This document shows positions 1 to 9,078 of a stretch of DNA of 64,000 bases, piece after piece. The notes beneath the pieces are model-generated. The model saw only the letters and a program-made list of their open reading frames with translations. It was not told where the DNA came from and did not search any database. Made by a program: the position numbers and the translations under genes. Numbering within the stretch: position 1 is the first letter of the stretch; each line of letters starts with the position of its first letter. Origin of the DNA: JACPVU01 sp964373255 (GTDB lineage Archaea; Aenigmatarchaeota; Aenigmatarchaeia; GW2011-AR5); NCBI GenBank assembly GCA_964373255.1, contig CAYJTG010000008.1, positions 3,071 to 67,070 of the forward strand, read 5' to 3'.

Positions 1-426
1 AAGCTGATGATTTCAGGCCACACGGGCAAGAAGCACAAGCTGACGTCAGGCAAGTTTGCAGGAAATTACGCCAATGTCATTTCTGCCGTTGAACGGGCTC
101 TGGCAATAATAGAAAGCAGGGAGAAAAAGAATCCGCTAGAAGTCCTTGTCCACGCCATTGAAAATGCCGCTGTCCGCGAAGAGGTTGTTTCTTACCAAAA
201 GGGCAGCATAATCGCAAGAGAAGCTGTTATCACAAGCCCACAAAGGCGTATCGACAAGGCGCTAAAATTCTTTGCGCAGAGCGCCTACAGGCGCGCTTTT
301 AACAAGAAGAAACCGCTCGCTGAAGCACTGGCAGACGAGCTCACGGCTGCTTCCAAGGGTTCCACAGACAGCTTCGCCATAAAGGAAAAAGAGCGGCTGG
401 AAAGAGAGGCAACAGGCGCGAGGTAA
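1..426 (+). CDS. rps7: Ribosomal protein uS7, C-terminal part (5' end outside window)
   Basis: Small-subunit protein that binds the 3' major domain of 16S rRNA near the decoding and exit sites. The visible 141 codons include the family features GKK followed by a long helix, the NPLEVLVHAIENAA segment, the SPQRRIDKALKF segment and the C-terminal SFAIKEKERLEREA helix. The frame is open to base 1 (AAG CTG before the first ATG at base 7), so the ATG is internal and the gene starts upstream. In many archaea uS7 precedes EF-2, as here, but an Lrp-type gene on the other strand lies between. Family assignment is firm; only the N-terminus is missing. Confidence 0.95.
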   Translation, partial: KLMISGHTGKKHKLTSGKFAGNYANVISAVERALAIIESREKKNPLEVLVHAIENAAVREEVVSYQKGSIIAREAVITSPQRRIDKALKFFAQSAYRRAFNKKKPLAEALADELTAASKGSTDSFAIKEKERLEREATGAR

Positions 427-472
427 ATACGAGAAAATTACAATAGAACTGCATTAAAAAAACTTAGAACGC

Positions 473-480
473 TTATATAC
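473..480 (+). promoter_or_regulatory. TATA-like box ahead of a possible 17-codon leaderless ORF
   Basis: TTATATAC lies 20 bp before an ATG at 501 that opens a 17-residue frame ending at 554. The spacing fits an archaeal leaderless start. The region otherwise separates the convergent ends of uS7 and the Lrp-type gene. The peptide is unrecognised; the site could drive a small RNA or be chance A+T richness. Confidence 0.25.
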
Positions 481-582
481 TTTTTCTGTATTTGTTATCT
501 ATGCGAAAATTTTTGGCATACATATTTGGAGCACGTCTGGAAAAGAGTTCTTGACAATTTTTGAATTTCATTTAACAGGTTT

Positions 583-1026
583 TTATCCGACCTTGATATG
601 ATCGTCCTTCACCGTGTTGAGGATCAGCTTCGTCTCGACGCGCTCCACGAACTCGTAGGTCTGGATTTTCTTGAGAAACGTATCGAGCTCTTTTCTTGTC
701 TTGAAGCTTGCGATTATTATGCTGTCTGCCTGGCCTGTCACGTCAAAGACACTCGACACGCTCGGGTGCGTCGCTATCTTCTTTTCAACCTCTATCAGCT
801 TTCCCCTGGATATTTTCATTTCGACGATAACAGAAACGTCATAACCAAGTTTTTCGTGGTCAAGAGAAGCGGAATATTTCCTTATGACGCCGCTCTTCTC
901 GAGCGCGTTTACCCTGTGCATAATCGTGGCAACGCTCACGCCTGTGCGCGCGGCGATCTTCCTGTAAGAGAGCTTGGAATTCTCCATGATAATATTCAGT
1001 ATTCTATTGTCTAGCTCGTCGACCAT
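583..1026 (-). CDS. Lrp/AsnC-family transcriptional regulator
   Basis: 147-residue protein with the two-domain Lrp layout: an N-terminal winged helix (LDNRILNIIMENSKLSYRKI, then the recognition helix VSVATIMHRVNALEKSGVI at about 30-48) and a C-terminal RAM/ligand-binding domain of beta-alpha-beta type (about 60-145). These proteins form dimers to octamers and usually sense amino acids. I start at the ATG at 1026; two in-frame GTG codons add four residues upstream. A 24-bp perfect palindrome lies just before the gene and is the natural candidate operator for autoregulation. The ligand cannot be read from sequence. Confidence 0.92.
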   Translation of the reverse strand: MVDELDNRILNIIMENSKLSYRKIAARTGVSVATIMHRVNALEKSGVIRKYSASLDHEKLGYDVSVIVEMKISRGKLIEVEKKIATHPSVSSVFDVTGQADSIIIASFKTRKELDTFLKKIQTYEFVERVETKLILNTVKDDHIKVG

Positions 1027-1043
1027 GACACACACCACTACAT

Positions 1044-1180
1044 TAAGAGGAACCTAGGTTCCTCTTAGAATCTAGACTTAATCTCCTCCTAGAAGATTTT
1101 CAAAATCTAGACTTAATCCTCTCCTGAAATTTTTGCTTAAGCTTTTTTCTAAAAAGCTTACTAGACTTAATACTTCCTCA
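1044..1180 (-). promoter_or_regulatory. Palindrome array upstream of the Lrp-family gene
   Basis: A perfect 24-nt palindrome (TAAGAGGAACCT and its complement) occupies 1044-1067, 18 bp before the ATG. Behind it lie further hairpins near 1094-1108 (AGATTTT/AAAATCT) and 1138-1161 (AAGCTTTTT/AAAAAGCTT). They are separated by a linker repeated three times, ATTAAGTCTAG on the gene's strand, at about 1070, 1106 and 1161. The first palindrome fits an Lrp operator. The repeated linker plus variable hairpins suggests either several binding sites or a structured leader; I cannot tell which. Confidence 0.5.
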
Positions 1181-1410
1181 AAGATTTTCAATATGCTCAA
1201 AGAATCGAAGGTTCTTTGGCAAACCTGCACGCGACAGACACAAATTGACGCATAAAATGCGTCGGGTTAGTGTACGATTGTTTAATATATTGTATTCTGA
1301 AGCTTAAAAAACAAACATTTGTTTATAATTAATACGTATTTTGTTGTTTTTGTTTAGGAAATTGACAAAAACTATATGTATTACTAATAGAAGATTATGT
1401 AAGTGGTCGT

Positions 1411-1707
1411 GTGTTTGGGCAAGATATATTGATAACAACGGATGGGGATTTTACAGTTATACGCCAGTATACAGGAGTTGGAAGGCGTCCAGTACCCATC
1501 AGCGTAATCTGCAAAAATGAAAATCGTAGTGTGATGTACAGATTGTGTAATGTACTAGACAAAAGCCGCGTGGAAGTATGCTCTGTCTATGGTGACATAA
1601 ATGAAGGGACCGTAAGGGGCAAGCATGCATTCATAGATCTCCTGATGCTTCCTGAACACAAGGAAAGGATACCGCCTGGAGTTTACGAAAGGCTGTTTGC
1701 ATACTGA
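1411..1707 (+). CDS. Hypothetical protein, 98 residues
   Basis: Not recognised. The frame opens at a GTG (FGQDILITTDGDFTVI) and encodes a compact, mixed-charge soluble protein with no signal peptide or membrane segment. It lies alone between the Lrp-type gene and EF-2 in A+T-rich surroundings, and its own composition is closer to coding DNA than to its flanks. About 230 bp of A+T-rich sequence between it and the Lrp palindromes holds only promoter-like runs. The start is uncertain because no good ribosome binding site is visible. Confidence 0.5.
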   Translation: MFGQDILITTDGDFTVIRQYTGVGRRPVPISVICKNENRSVMYRLCNVLDKSRVEVCSVYGDINEGTVRGKHAFIDLLMLPEHKERIPPGVYERLFAY

Positions 1708-1778
1708 GAGGCTATGGAACGGGCTTATTCTTACGGCGTGTAAAAACAAAACCTATTTTAACCTTTCTACTCAATATA

Positions 1779-1985
1779 AAGAGAATCCACCATCTGAAGA
1801 TGGTGGATTCTCTTATACAGGAATACCACTTAGTAATTCACTGTCTAAAGATAGTGGTATTCCATGTATAAACTTCTTTGGGGAAGAAGTTTAATCAAGC
1901 GATTTTCTTTAAAAAAGAAAATCGAGTAAGAAAATTTGAGAAAGTTTTTGATTGACCTTTTCCTGAAAAGTTTGAAAGTGATGTA
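1779..1985 (+). repeat. Hairpin array in the region before EF-2
   Basis: At least four strong inverted repeats follow each other: a 16-bp perfect stem with a TGAA loop at 1779-1814; TATAC-GGAATACCACT pairing with its complement at 1815-1870, with an alternative inner hairpin; AAACTTCTT/AAGAAGTTT at 1870-1892; and CGATTTTCTT/AAGAAAATCG at 1900-1924. Weaker ones follow to about 1985. Short linkers of the AATCAAG/AGTAAG type separate them. The first may terminate the upstream gene; the rest could be EF-2 leader structure. A further 140 bp of A+T-rich sequence leads to the EF-2 start. Confidence 0.55.
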
Positions 1986-2126
1986 TGATGAAAGGTGTTT
2001 TGTTGTTTTATTGACCGTCAAAAGATATAGGTGTCTTTTTCTGTTATCTTTATAATCAAGGTACAACAATTAAAAAAGTAACAAAGTACACCAGAATTTT
2101 CTCATATAATTAAAGGAGAATCAGAA

Positions 2127-4334
2127 ATGGCAAAAGACAGGACAGAAGAAATTGCAGAATTGATGAAGCAGCCGCAGCATATAAGAAACATAGCCATCGC
2201 CGCCCATATAGATCATGGAAAGACGACGCTGACAGACAACATCCTGGCGGGCGCTGGCATGATATCAGAACAGCTGGCAGGGCAGCAATTATTCACGGAC
2301 TTTGACAAGCAGGAGCAGGAGAGAGGAATAACTATATTTGCCGCCAACGTGAGCATGGTTCATGAAGTAGAAACGATAGACGCCAAAGGCGTCAGTCACC
2401 CCCAGAATTATTTGGTCAATCTTATCGACACGCCTGGCCACGTGGATTTCGGCGGGGACGTCACGAGGGCTATGCGTGCTGTAGACGGCGCAATAATACT
2501 GACAGACGCTGTCGAGGGCGTGATGCCGCAGACAGAGACCGTACTCAGGCAGGCATTGCGTGAGCGTGTCAAACCTGTCTTGTTCATCAATAAAGTTGAC
2601 AGATTGATCCGTGAACTAAAACTCACACCGGAAAAGATGCAGGAGCGGTTCGTACAGATAATTACTAATGTCAACAGGCTTATCCAGAAATATGCGGAAC
2701 AGGAATTCGCTGAAAAGTGCCTGGTGAATGTAGAAAACGGGTCGGTTGCATTCGGCTCTGCATATAGAAAATGGGCAATTTCTATTCCTTACATGAAGAA
2801 GCACGGCATAACGTTCAAGGATATTATTGATGCCACAACAAACGGGAAGGACGAAGAGCTTTCAAAACGCGCGCCGCTGCACAGGATCGTATTGAACATG
2901 GTTGTCAATCACCTGCCAAACCCGCAGGACGCGCAGAAGTACAGGGTCCCGCAAATATGGCACGGCGACACAAACGGAGAGATAGGCAAATCAATGCTCT
3001 CCATGAACAAGGACGGGCCATTGGCGATAATAATTACAAAGGTCGTGCCTGATCCTCATGCAGGCATCGTTGCAGCAGGCCGCATTTTTTCTGGAACAAT
3101 AAAAAAAGGACAGGAAGTCCGTCTTGTTGGACAGCACGTCACGCGCCGTGTCCAGCAGGTTTCCATCTACAAAGGCCCGCAGAGGATACAGATGGACGAG
3201 ATTCCGGCCGGAAATATCGTGGGCATTGTAGGCCTTAATGACGCATTCTCCGGCGAGACTATCTGTGACGCCGACCGCGAGATAGAGCCGTTTGAAGCGA
3301 TAAAGCACATGTTCGAGCCAGTTGTAACAAAGAGCGTGGAGTGCAAGGACCCGAAGGACCTGCCAAAGCTGATCATGTTTCTAAAGCAGGTGAGCCGCGA
3401 GGACCCCACACTGAACGTAAAAATCAACGAAGAGACAGGAGAATATCTGGTTTCAGGACTGGGCGAACTTCACATCGATGCAAAAATCGAAAGACCCCTG
3501 AAAGAGAAAGGCATTGAAGTCACGGCTTCACCGCCCATTGTCATTTACCGCGAGACCGTAAGGGCGGCGAGCCCTGTTTGCGAGGGAAAGTCGTCAAACA
3601 AACACAATCGGTTCTATCTATTTGCAGAGCCGCTGGAACAGGGCGTATACGAAGCCATTGTAAGCGGCGAGATCAAGGAAAAAAACATACTAAAATATCT
3701 CAAGGAGAATGTACCGAAATTTGTAGAGGCAGGAATGCTGCGCGATGAGGCGAAGTCGATACAAGATCTGCACAACAGGAACGCACTTCTGGATGTCTCA
3801 AAAGGAATCCAGTATCTCAATGAGACAATGGAACTCATAATTGACTCATTTGACAATGTCATGAATAACGGCCCGCTCTGCGGGGAACCATGCTCTGCAA
3901 TAAAGGTCAAGCTCACCGACGCCAAGCTTCACGAGGATGCGATACACAGAGGACCAGCGCAGGTTATTCCTGCAATCAGCGACGCTCTAAAAAATGCGAT
4001 ATTTAGTGCAAAGCCCACGCTGCTCGAGCCCGTCCAGACAATACGGCTTGACATGCCTGAAGACGTTATGGGCAATGCAATGAGCCTTGTCCAGAACAGA
4101 AGGGGGCAGATAATTGATGTAAAAACAGAGCTGGGCGCTGCGATCGTGCAGGCCAAGCTTCCTGTCGCGGAGATGTTCGGGTTCGAGGCGCAATTAAAAT
4201 CAGCGACAGGCGGGAAAGGATTTTATTCACTCGTTGACGTGGCTTTTGAACGAATACCAGAAGATCTGAAGCTGTCTGTTATACAGAGAATACGGGAAAG
4301 AAAAGGATTGTCAAAGGATTTGCCTGCGTTCTAA
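2127..4334 (+). CDS. fusA: Translation elongation factor 2 (aEF-2)
   Basis: 735-residue translocase GTPase that moves tRNA-mRNA through the ribosome. G-domain motifs are intact: AHIDHGKT (26-33), the switch I RGITI motif, DTPGH (about 96) and NKVD (about 150). Domains II-V follow. The diphthamide loop in domain IV reads HEDAIHRGPAQV, with the modifiable His at residue 607, which marks the archaeal/eukaryotic type. The start ATG has an AGGAGA site 6-8 nt upstream. Length is normal for archaea. It is convergent with the unknown minus-strand gene that ends 6 bp beyond it. Confidence 0.98.
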   Translation: MAKDRTEEIAELMKQPQHIRNIAIAAHIDHGKTTLTDNILAGAGMISEQLAGQQLFTDFDKQEQERGITIFAANVSMVHEVETIDAKGVSHPQNYLVNLIDTPGHVDFGGDVTRAMRAVDGAIILTDAVEGVMPQTETVLRQALRERVKPVLFINKVDRLIRELKLTPEKMQERFVQIITNVNRLIQKYAEQEFAEKCLVNVENGSVAFGSAYRKWAISIPYMKKHGITFKDIIDATTNGKDEELSKRAPLHRIVLNMVVNHLPNPQDAQKYRVPQIWHGDTNGEIGKSMLSMNKDGPLAIIITKVVPDPHAGIVAAGRIFSGTIKKGQEVRLVGQHVTRRVQQVSIYKGPQRIQMDEIPAGNIVGIVGLNDAFSGETICDADREIEPFEAIKHMFEPVVTKSVECKDPKDLPKLIMFLKQVSREDPTLNVKINEETGEYLVSGLGELHIDAKIERPLKEKGIEVTASPPIVIYRETVRAASPVCEGKSSNKHNRFYLFAEPLEQGVYEAIVSGEIKEKNILKYLKENVPKFVEAGMLRDEAKSIQDLHNRNALLDVSKGIQYLNETMELIIDSFDNVMNNGPLCGEPCSAIKVKLTDAKLHEDAIHRGPAQVIPAISDALKNAIFSAKPTLLEPVQTIRLDMPEDVMGNAMSLVQNRRGQIIDVKTELGAAIVQAKLPVAEMFGFEAQLKSATGGKGFYSLVDVAFERIPEDLKLSVIQRIRERKGLSKDLPAF

Positions 4335-4339
4335 TTATC

Positions 4340-4954
4340 TCAGTATACACAGTGACTGTCTCTTAAAACAACAGGTGCATAACGAGGTTCTTTGCCTTCT
4401 TTTCTGATTTCCATAAATGCCGCGCGCTGCGTTGAACTTATAGTGTCTTTCAAAAAATAGGATGCTTCGTCTTCAAACCAATGCTCAACCCCACCACGAT
4501 ATAAGAACCTTGATAGCAATGTATCAACAAAATTCTCAGCCTCTGTTTCTGAACTAGCAAGACTGTTTCTCATTGTTATTTTTATCATTTCTTCGCGTGT
4601 ATACGTCGGAACATCGTCTTTTATTCCAAGAGTATACTTCATAATATTTGTAAAAGGTGCATTGATTGGTGCTTGTAATTCACCTACAGCACGTATTGCA
4701 CTTACGTATTGTTCTGTAGTGTCCTTCCTTTTAAATTGCGACCTAAATAAATCAAAAATAGAATTGTAGAACGGGTGTCCGAATATTTTTGCCAGTTTTC
4801 TATTTGCTTCGATAACATATTCTTGATTTGTATGTAGGCTTTCGCCGTTCATAAGTGTTTTTGCCTGTCCTACACTCAATGGCGTGAAATTATCATCTAT
4901 CGTCCACACACCCAAAGCTTCTGCAACGTTCTTGTTATCGTCTTGTTTGTTCAT
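4340..4954 (-). CDS. Hypothetical protein, 204 residues
   Basis: Not recognised. Soluble, mostly helical-looking sequence with no signal peptide, membrane segment or Cys cluster; it ends with a lone Cys in DSHCVY. It is convergent with EF-2 at a 5-bp gap. Upstream on its strand a CTATTTATAAG TATA-like box near 5010-5022 suggests its own promoter. Codon use and composition are somewhat more A+T-rich than EF-2, which may mean a lineage-specific or acquired gene. Confidence 0.7.
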   Translation of the reverse strand: MNKQDDNKNVAEALGVWTIDDNFTPLSVGQAKTLMNGESLHTNQEYVIEANRKLAKIFGHPFYNSIFDLFRSQFKRKDTTEQYVSAIRAVGELQAPINAPFTNIMKYTLGIKDDVPTYTREEMIKITMRNSLASSETEAENFVDTLLSRFLYRGGVEHWFEDEASYFLKDTISSTQRAAFMEIRKEGKEPRYAPVVLRDSHCVY

Positions 4955-5049
4955 AACACACCGTTTCTAATTTATTAGGAAAGGTGTTTAAAGTTATCAC
5001 TTATAAATAGTTATTTCTATCACAATTAAATGATTTTTTATTGCTACAT

Positions 5050-5289
5050 CTATAGAAAAAGGTAATCGTCGCCGACCTTTGTCACGCCACCCTTATCATA
5101 AATAGTAACACGGCACGGTCCGCTTGGATCGCCGTTTGGGTGGAACTCCAAGATTCTCCCCAATACGTATAGTTCTGTATTCTGATGCGCGGGGTCAAGC
5201 CTGAGCACACGACCGCTGTTCGTTACACCAACCAGGCAATAATTGTGATGATAAATTCTGCTTATGATTGACTCGTAAAACGGCTCCAT
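5050..5289 (-). CDS. Small hypothetical protein, 79 residues
   Basis: Not recognised. It starts MEPFYESIISRIYHHN and looks like a compact beta-rich fold (alternating hydrophobics, several Gly and Asp turns such as HPNGDPSGP and DKGGVTKVGDD). No membrane segment. It lies in tandem with the 204-residue gene downstream and the lipoprotein-like gene upstream, with separate A+T-rich gaps. The regular coding pattern supports a real gene; no function can be assigned. Confidence 0.55.
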   Translation of the reverse strand: MEPFYESIISRIYHHNYCLVGVTNSGRVLRLDPAHQNTELYVLGRILEFHPNGDPSGPCRVTIYDKGGVTKVGDDYLFL

Positions 5290-5370
5290 ACTATTCTTCT
5301 GACCGCAGTTGTATATAACATTGATATCGTATGAAGAAGTATGAAGAATTTTTTGCGCGATTCATACGCC

Positions 5371-6102
5371 TTATGCCACGTCTATGCTTATTGTAAGATA
5401 ATGGCGGTCTATTCCGGAGAATGCATTTACGTACCTAGAGCCGTATATTGAGCGCCACAGATTTTCGTATTCCTCAGAAGGCGTGCCGGGATCGATCCCA
5501 ATGGTATATCTTCCGCTCGGTGTATCATTTCTGACGTTGATGCCTATGACGACTTTCTGCGCCCAGTCTTTGTCAAAAACAGGATACGACGGCCCTAGAA
5601 GAAATGTTTCCGGATCTGCAGAAACGCTGAAATATTCTGCATCAAAAGTTTTCCTTATTTTCATCCCCTGATAAGTCTGCACCATCCATGATGCGTGAAA
5701 GAAAGCAGTTGCCGTGAATTGTTGGCCTTTTGCCGTTGTGAATGTTTGCTCGCCGGGATAAGCGCCCATTCCTGATATGCCTATCCTGTCAGGAGGCGGG
5801 TTCTTTATCATTTCTATTCCCTGTGTCTCGAATGTCGGGTAGAATTCGGGCTGCTTGTAGTATTGTTCCGTTATATCTTTTAATTCTCTGAGATTTGCAA
5901 GCCTATACACTTTATCGTCCACAGAATAGAAATCATCCGGGAATTCTGGAAGATTAGAAAAAATTTCACCTGACAAATTATAGTAAGGCCTGCTTGTTTT
6001 AGATGTTTCGTTTTCTGTTATGTTCATTTCATTTTCCTGCTGCGCGCACATTGATATGAATACAACAAGCAAAATAAGTAAAAATGTGATAAATCTTGAC
6101 AT
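5371..6102 (-). CDS. Exported lipoprotein-like protein, paralogue of the gene at 10227
   Basis: 243 residues. The N-terminus has a hydrophobic segment (ITFLLILLVVFISM) followed by Cys-19 in SMCAQQ, compatible with a lipobox. The rest is extracytoplasmic. It shares with the protein at 10227-11090 an ordered set of motifs: NLPxFPxDFYxVD, QPEFYPxFE, GxGAYPG, FxHxSWxVxTYQGMK, DTPxGxYxxGIxPGTPxxEY and a YLTISIDVA-type ending. This is an unrecognised but clearly duplicated surface family. Its promoter region carries GACGACTATAAATTATT about 25 bp before the ATG. Confidence 0.8.
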   Translation of the reverse strand: MSRFITFLLILLVVFISMCAQQENEMNITENETSKTSRPYYNLSGEIFSNLPEFPDDFYSVDDKVYRLANLRELKDITEQYYKQPEFYPTFETQGIEMIKNPPPDRIGISGMGAYPGEQTFTTAKGQQFTATAFFHASWMVQTYQGMKIRKTFDAEYFSVSADPETFLLGPSYPVFDKDWAQKVVIGINVRNDTPSGRYTIGIDPGTPSEEYENLWRSIYGSRYVNAFSGIDRHYLTISIDVA

Positions 6103-6228
6103 AACGACATATAGTTTTGAAATAATTTATAGTCGTCCACGAATTACGATTCAATTACGATCTCAATTACTCCACACTAAAGGGCGATGATGCATTATAG
6201 TGAAACCACAAACCCCACTTCTTTGCAT

Positions 6229-8853
6229 TTAAGCCTGGCCGCTCACGTGTTGTAGATTCACAGTCGTATCCGTATTAACCGCTACGTTGCTGTAGTCAGC
6301 CCACAGCCAGATGTCGCGCTGCGCGTCCGCTGCCGACAAGTTTGCGACCCTGACAACAGGGCCTGCTGTAATATTGGTGCAAGCATCATTTGATGTGCCG
6401 TTAAGCGCTGACAATGTGCATGTTGCTTGGTATGATGTGTCATTCCATGCAGCCTTGACAGTGACGCCCGATGGCAGTGTGGCGGAGAAGTTCAGCGTTA
6501 TATTTAGTGCTGTGTTACCTGTGTTTCTGTAGCGGAATATTGACACGGTCGAGTTCTGCGCAACGCCTGTTTGTGCCCATGTCGCATTGATTTTTATTCC
6601 GTTTGTATTTGTGCTGTTAAAAATTACAGTACCTGTTGTAGGCGATGACGTGCTGTTATAAAATGAAGAATTTGTAGCTGGTATAAAGAGAACAAAGGAT
6701 ACGTCGATTGCAGCAGCGCCTGTAATTATTATCTCAAAATTTGTTGTATCGTCACTTATTGTGTTTGTGTTGTTGCTCGTCAAATTTACATCCAGAGTCC
6801 AATTGCTGTTTATCGAACCGCTTGCGTTGACGGTCCACTGGAGAGAGCAATTTTGATTTGTCATGTTCATTACGCCGCAGGTCTGGGGATTCGCCTGGAC
6901 GGTGAAGAATGGTGTGCCGCTGCTTGCAGGCAGGTTTGTGTTCGGCTGGCCTCCGGCAGTAGAATTCCTGCGCACTGTTCCATTCACAGCATCGCAGATA
7001 GCTGTCGGATTGGTATCGTCTCGCTGGCACATAACAGATGCGTTGACTGTGAACGTAAGATCCTGGTTTACATTGGTCGAAGCGGCGCTGGGGCTTACCA
7101 ATGTGACATTAAGATAGCCAAAGGCCTGAGTTACTGTAAGATTTGCGCCTGTTGTATTTGCTGCAATCGGTACAGTATTAGTTGCGTTGCACTGGATTCT
7201 CAATGTATGTGTGCCTACTTTGTTTGCAGTTACGTTAAAGAAAAATACAGTGGAATTTGCATTCGTGAGCGTGTCGATAGAATAAGAAGAGACGTTCGCA
7301 TAAATCGGTTGTGTGTTGGTTGTTGATATAGTTGTAAATGAAGAATTATCTGTAGAATTTTGCAAAATGATATTTACATTCTGCGCGCTTGTTGTTGTGT
7401 TGGATTCGCAGCTGCCCGTGACTACAGTAGACTGACCTGTTAAAATTGTGCTTGCGCCTGTTATCGTGCCGTTTGCTTTTAGCGAAGGTGTTGAAGTAAA
7501 TCTATTGTAAGCGAAGAATGCAGATTCGTTTCTTGCAGGTGCATTGCCAATTACAGTTGTTGAGCTCCAGCCGGTGTTGTTAAATCGCCTTACGCATGCA
7601 TTGAGCGATGCTCCCTGGGACACGGTCACGGCCATGGCTTCCGAGCTGTTATAAGGGTCCTGGTCGATTTTCACCCAGTTTATATTTGCACCGCAGCCTG
7701 TAACGGATGACCTCACTGTCCACGTGCCTGCCTGGCACGTGGTGTTATTCTGGCAGTCTACATATCCAAAGTCGCCATCGCCTGCAGCGCCAGTTCCATA
7801 TAGCGAAACGCCATCGCTTTCGAACGCATCTCCTGTGCCGTTGTAGAAGCCTGCTGATATATCCTTGGTAACTATTGTTTCTATTGCAGAATCAGGCTCT
7901 GCGCCTGTTCCCCATGTTGTGCCGTCCCAGTGCCAGACATCGAGGTCAGCTCCGCCGTCTACGCCTGCATAGACTATCCTGTCAGAAGCGATATCATTTC
8001 CAAGCTCTATCCATTGAATAGATGAAGCAAGTGTCAATCCGCCTACGGGTAAAGCTCCCTGCTGAGTCCATGTTGTTCCGTTCCACGTCGTGCTGTTGGC
8101 TACTGTTGCCGCTCCGTCAGCCCATGCGACCATCATCCTGCCTGTAAGCCCTTCTGATGTTATGTCAAATATTCTTTTCGGCGTTGTCGTTTCTCCGCTC
8201 AGCGTGAATGTTTGTGCACTGCCCCATGCTGTTCCGTTCCAGACCTGGCCGCAGATATCGTTGGTTGTGACATTGTAAGTCACGACAACAACCTGATTGG
8301 AATTAGGCTTGCCCTCTGCGCGGACCCAGCTCGGTCCGCCTGCGCAACTGTCGCTCGCGATGCCGCGATTCACAGTATCCCATTTTGTGCCGTTCCATAT
8401 TCGAAAAACACCATCTACTTCTGCAGATGCGCCTGTTGAGCCATTACGGAACACAGCAATCGCGTTGCCTGATATGTTTTCGTACGCTATGTCAAATGCC
8501 CTGCCGATAACGAACGTGCTGCGACCGATAATGCGCGTGACATTCACAGAATTGTCCCATGTATTTGATGTGCCGTTGTAGACGGCAAAGATTATGTCAC
8601 CGCTTGCGTCCTGTATGCCCATGATGGCCTCATCCCTCTTGGGGCTTGTCACAACCTTTAGATATCCTACTGTTCCTGCTGATATGCCTGTTGATGTTTC
8701 TGCGCCAAAATCAGTACCATTCCAGAGCCTGTACTGCGGGACAACTGCGGAATTGGTTGTATTCATGTATACGACAATACCTCTTGTTGCATGAGCTGTA
8801 TATGGCATTAGAAGTGCAAATATTATCAGCAGGAGGTAAAAATTGTGTTTCAT
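6229..8853 (-). CDS. Large secreted surface protein with WNGTxW repeats
   Basis: 874 residues from the ATG at 8853, which overlaps the stop of the winged-helix gene (ATGA) and begins a clear signal peptide (MKHNFYLLLIIFALLM...AHA). The first half repeats W[N/D]GTxW-type motifs about six times, suggesting a beta-propeller-like array. The middle holds Ig-like beta domains. The final about 130 residues match the neighbouring 193-residue protein at 9453 (NTGNTxLNITxNF, LPxGVTVxAxW, DxWLWADY). N-x-S/T sequons are very numerous, as expected for a glycosylated archaeal cell-surface protein. A longer frame upstream would read through the regulator gene and is rejected. Role inferred: surface layer or adhesin. 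Confidence 0.88.
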   Translation of the reverse strand: MKHNFYLLLIIFALLMPYTAHATRGIVVYMNTTNSAVVPQYRLWNGTDFGAETSTGISAGTVGYLKVVTSPKRDEAIMGIQDASGDIIFAVYNGTSNTWDNSVNVTRIIGRSTFVIGRAFDIAYENISGNAIAVFRNGSTGASAEVDGVFRIWNGTKWDTVNRGIASDSCAGGPSWVRAEGKPNSNQVVVVTYNVTTNDICGQVWNGTAWGSAQTFTLSGETTTPKRIFDITSEGLTGRMMVAWADGAATVANSTTWNGTTWTQQGALPVGGLTLASSIQWIELGNDIASDRIVYAGVDGGADLDVWHWDGTTWGTGAEPDSAIETIVTKDISAGFYNGTGDAFESDGVSLYGTGAAGDGDFGYVDCQNNTTCQAGTWTVRSSVTGCGANINWVKIDQDPYNSSEAMAVTVSQGASLNACVRRFNNTGWSSTTVIGNAPARNESAFFAYNRFTSTPSLKANGTITGASTILTGQSTVVTGSCESNTTTSAQNVNIILQNSTDNSSFTTISTTNTQPIYANVSSYSIDTLTNANSTVFFFNVTANKVGTHTLRIQCNATNTVPIAANTTGANLTVTQAFGYLNVTLVSPSAASTNVNQDLTFTVNASVMCQRDDTNPTAICDAVNGTVRRNSTAGGQPNTNLPASSGTPFFTVQANPQTCGVMNMTNQNCSLQWTVNASGSINSNWTLDVNLTSNNTNTISDDTTNFEIIITGAAAIDVSFVLFIPATNSSFYNSTSSPTTGTVIFNSTNTNGIKINATWAQTGVAQNSTVSIFRYRNTGNTALNITLNFSATLPSGVTVKAAWNDTSYQATCTLSALNGTSNDACTNITAGPVVRVANLSAADAQRDIWLWADYSNVAVNTDTTVNLQHVSGQA

Positions 8854-9059
8854 CTTCGCGCACCGCCTGCGTTGATCCTGAACAGCTTGGCCATGCCGAT
8901 ATTCCTGCGGGAAGCTTTCTTTTCGGCCTCCAGCACGGCGAGGTATTTGGAAGCGGTCGTATAGTGGATATCCAGCTTGCGCGATACATCGCTTATCGTG
9001 AGTCCGTCGCTGCCTTTCAGGAGCTTCACTATTTTGTTTCTGAGCAATGTTTCGTTCAC
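8850..9059 (-). CDS. Small winged-helix DNA-binding protein
   Basis: 69 residues, GTG start (NETLLRNKIVKLLKG). The segment SDGLTISDVSRKLDIHYTTASKYLAVLEAEKK is a textbook helix-turn-helix of the ArsR/MarR-like winged type, ending in a short basic wing. The stop overlaps the ATG of the large surface protein by 4 bp, so the two are translationally coupled. An inverted repeat between the TATA box and this start makes autoregulation of the regulator plus surface protein likely. Confidence 0.85.
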   Translation of the reverse strand: MNETLLRNKIVKLLKGSDGLTISDVSRKLDIHYTTASKYLAVLEAEKKASRRNIGMAKLFRINAGGARR

Positions 9060-9078
9060 AAGAACACAACCGATAAAA

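Noticed and set aside
598..1014. Plus-strand frame opposite the Lrp-type gene
   Set aside because: Shadow of a clearly recognisable Lrp protein on the minus strand.
6852..7326. 157-residue plus-strand frame with many Cys inside the large surface protein gene
   Set aside because: It is a shadow of the minus-strand gene; the Cys-rich composition results from reversed Asn/Thr codons, and no ribosome binding site precedes it.
8854..9069. N-terminal 72-residue extension of the large surface protein
   Set aside because: It overlaps the winged-helix gene in another frame, is rich in Arg/Gln, and the signal peptide starts exactly at the internal ATG at 8853.
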